Below are positions 10,401 to 10,659 of a stretch of 10,659 nt of DNA, piece after piece. Source of the DNA: Isohypsibius dastychi (taxonomy: Eukaryota > Tardigrada > Eutardigrada > Parachela > Isohypsibiidae); the NCBI GenBank assembly GCA_034696485.1, contig JAQIWT010001477.1:1-10659 (forward strand). The letters are read 5' to 3'. The first letter of the stretch is position 1. Every line of letters begins with the position of its first letter. The position numbers were made by a program, and so were the translations under genes. The notes beneath the pieces are model-generated. The model was not told where the DNA came from, made no database searches, and saw nothing but the letters and a program-made list of their open reading frames with translations.

Positions 10401-10633
10401 GATGGACGACTAGATCAAGGAGGCACGCGTGCGGTGGTATACAGAACAATCGAAAAGTTAAAGAAAGACTGTGGCAGTTCGATGAATTATGCAAGTTAGG
10501 ATGAAAACGGAATGAAATGGGAATTCAGGTCAATTTGAAAGAAAATTCTAAATTCCGAGCGATACGGTAAGATGGTAACATATGGAAGAGTCGCAGTAAG
10601 TAGTAACCAGGGCCTTCGCTGCAATCGAACCTC
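10401..10633 (-). promoter_or_regulatory. Upstream flank of EMC2
   Basis: No coding segment is recognised. The EMC2 leader and promoter should lie here. On the minus strand there is no strong TTTCAG acceptor close to the start, so trans-splicing is not evident for this gene. The GGTTCGATTGC near 10620 resembles a tRNA T-arm, but its stem does not pair. Confidence 0.4.
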
Positions 10634-10659
10634 GGGGGGGGGGGGGGGGGGGGGGGGGG
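10634..10659 (+). repeat. Run of 26 G at the right edge
   Basis: An uninterrupted G run reaches the end of the window. Caenorhabditis genomes contain long mono-G/C tracts that form G-quadruplexes and need the FANCJ helicase DOG-1 for stability, so it may be real. It may also be a sequencing or assembly artefact, since it ends the sequence; its true length cannot be known. Confidence 0.9.

Noticed and set aside
10612-10633. tRNA T-arm-like GGTTCGATTGC on the minus strand
   Set aside because: The five bases on either side of the loop do not pair, and no D or anticodon arm follows.

Overview
The window looks like nuclear DNA of a nematode, most likely a rhabditid close to Caenorhabditis. It is AT-rich. 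Its genes are cut by many short GT-AG introns (58 to 765 bases) that end in TTTTCAG, TTTGCAG or TTTTTAG-type acceptors. Every conserved protein resolves only after splicing. Nothing bacterial, such as ribosome binding sites or operons of uncut genes, is visible. No close relative could be checked, so the genus is an inference.

Four conserved eukaryotic genes could be assembled by hand. From left to right they are: (1) a type II phosphatidylinositol 4-kinase on the minus strand, cut by the left edge so that its last ~100+ residues are missing (291..1983 in the window); (2) a one-exon 54-residue PMP3/UPF0057 membrane protein on the minus strand (3106..3270); (3) a complete TRMT11-type tRNA guanosine N2-methyltransferase on the plus strand, 12 exons, 465 residues (4101..7768); (4) a complete EMC2 subunit of the ER membrane protein complex on the minus strand, 7 exons, 284 residues (7854..10400). 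TRMT11 and EMC2 converge tail to tail with 85 bases between their stop codons. PMP3 and the TRMT11 side diverge from a shared upstream region. The genes share no pathway: two act at membranes or lipids, one modifies tRNA, and one is in the ER insertase.

The remainder is intron and intergenic DNA. The least explained parts are 2061..3105, which has several weak open frames on both strands and no recognisable protein, and 3420..4100, which has two candidate 5' exons with good donors plus a GC-richer stretch. Repeats include an A-rich degenerate minisatellite in the last visible PI4K2 intron, a ~32-base element present once upstream of TRMT11 and once in its tenth intron, and a terminal run of 26 G.

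The most striking pattern is a short motif around TTCCGG (often CTTCCGGTTG) that recurs across exons, introns and intergenic DNA far more often than base composition predicts, with its longer form always on the plus strand. I did not find a clearly new multi-gene system. The window is mostly housekeeping genes with unusual small-scale sequence structure.
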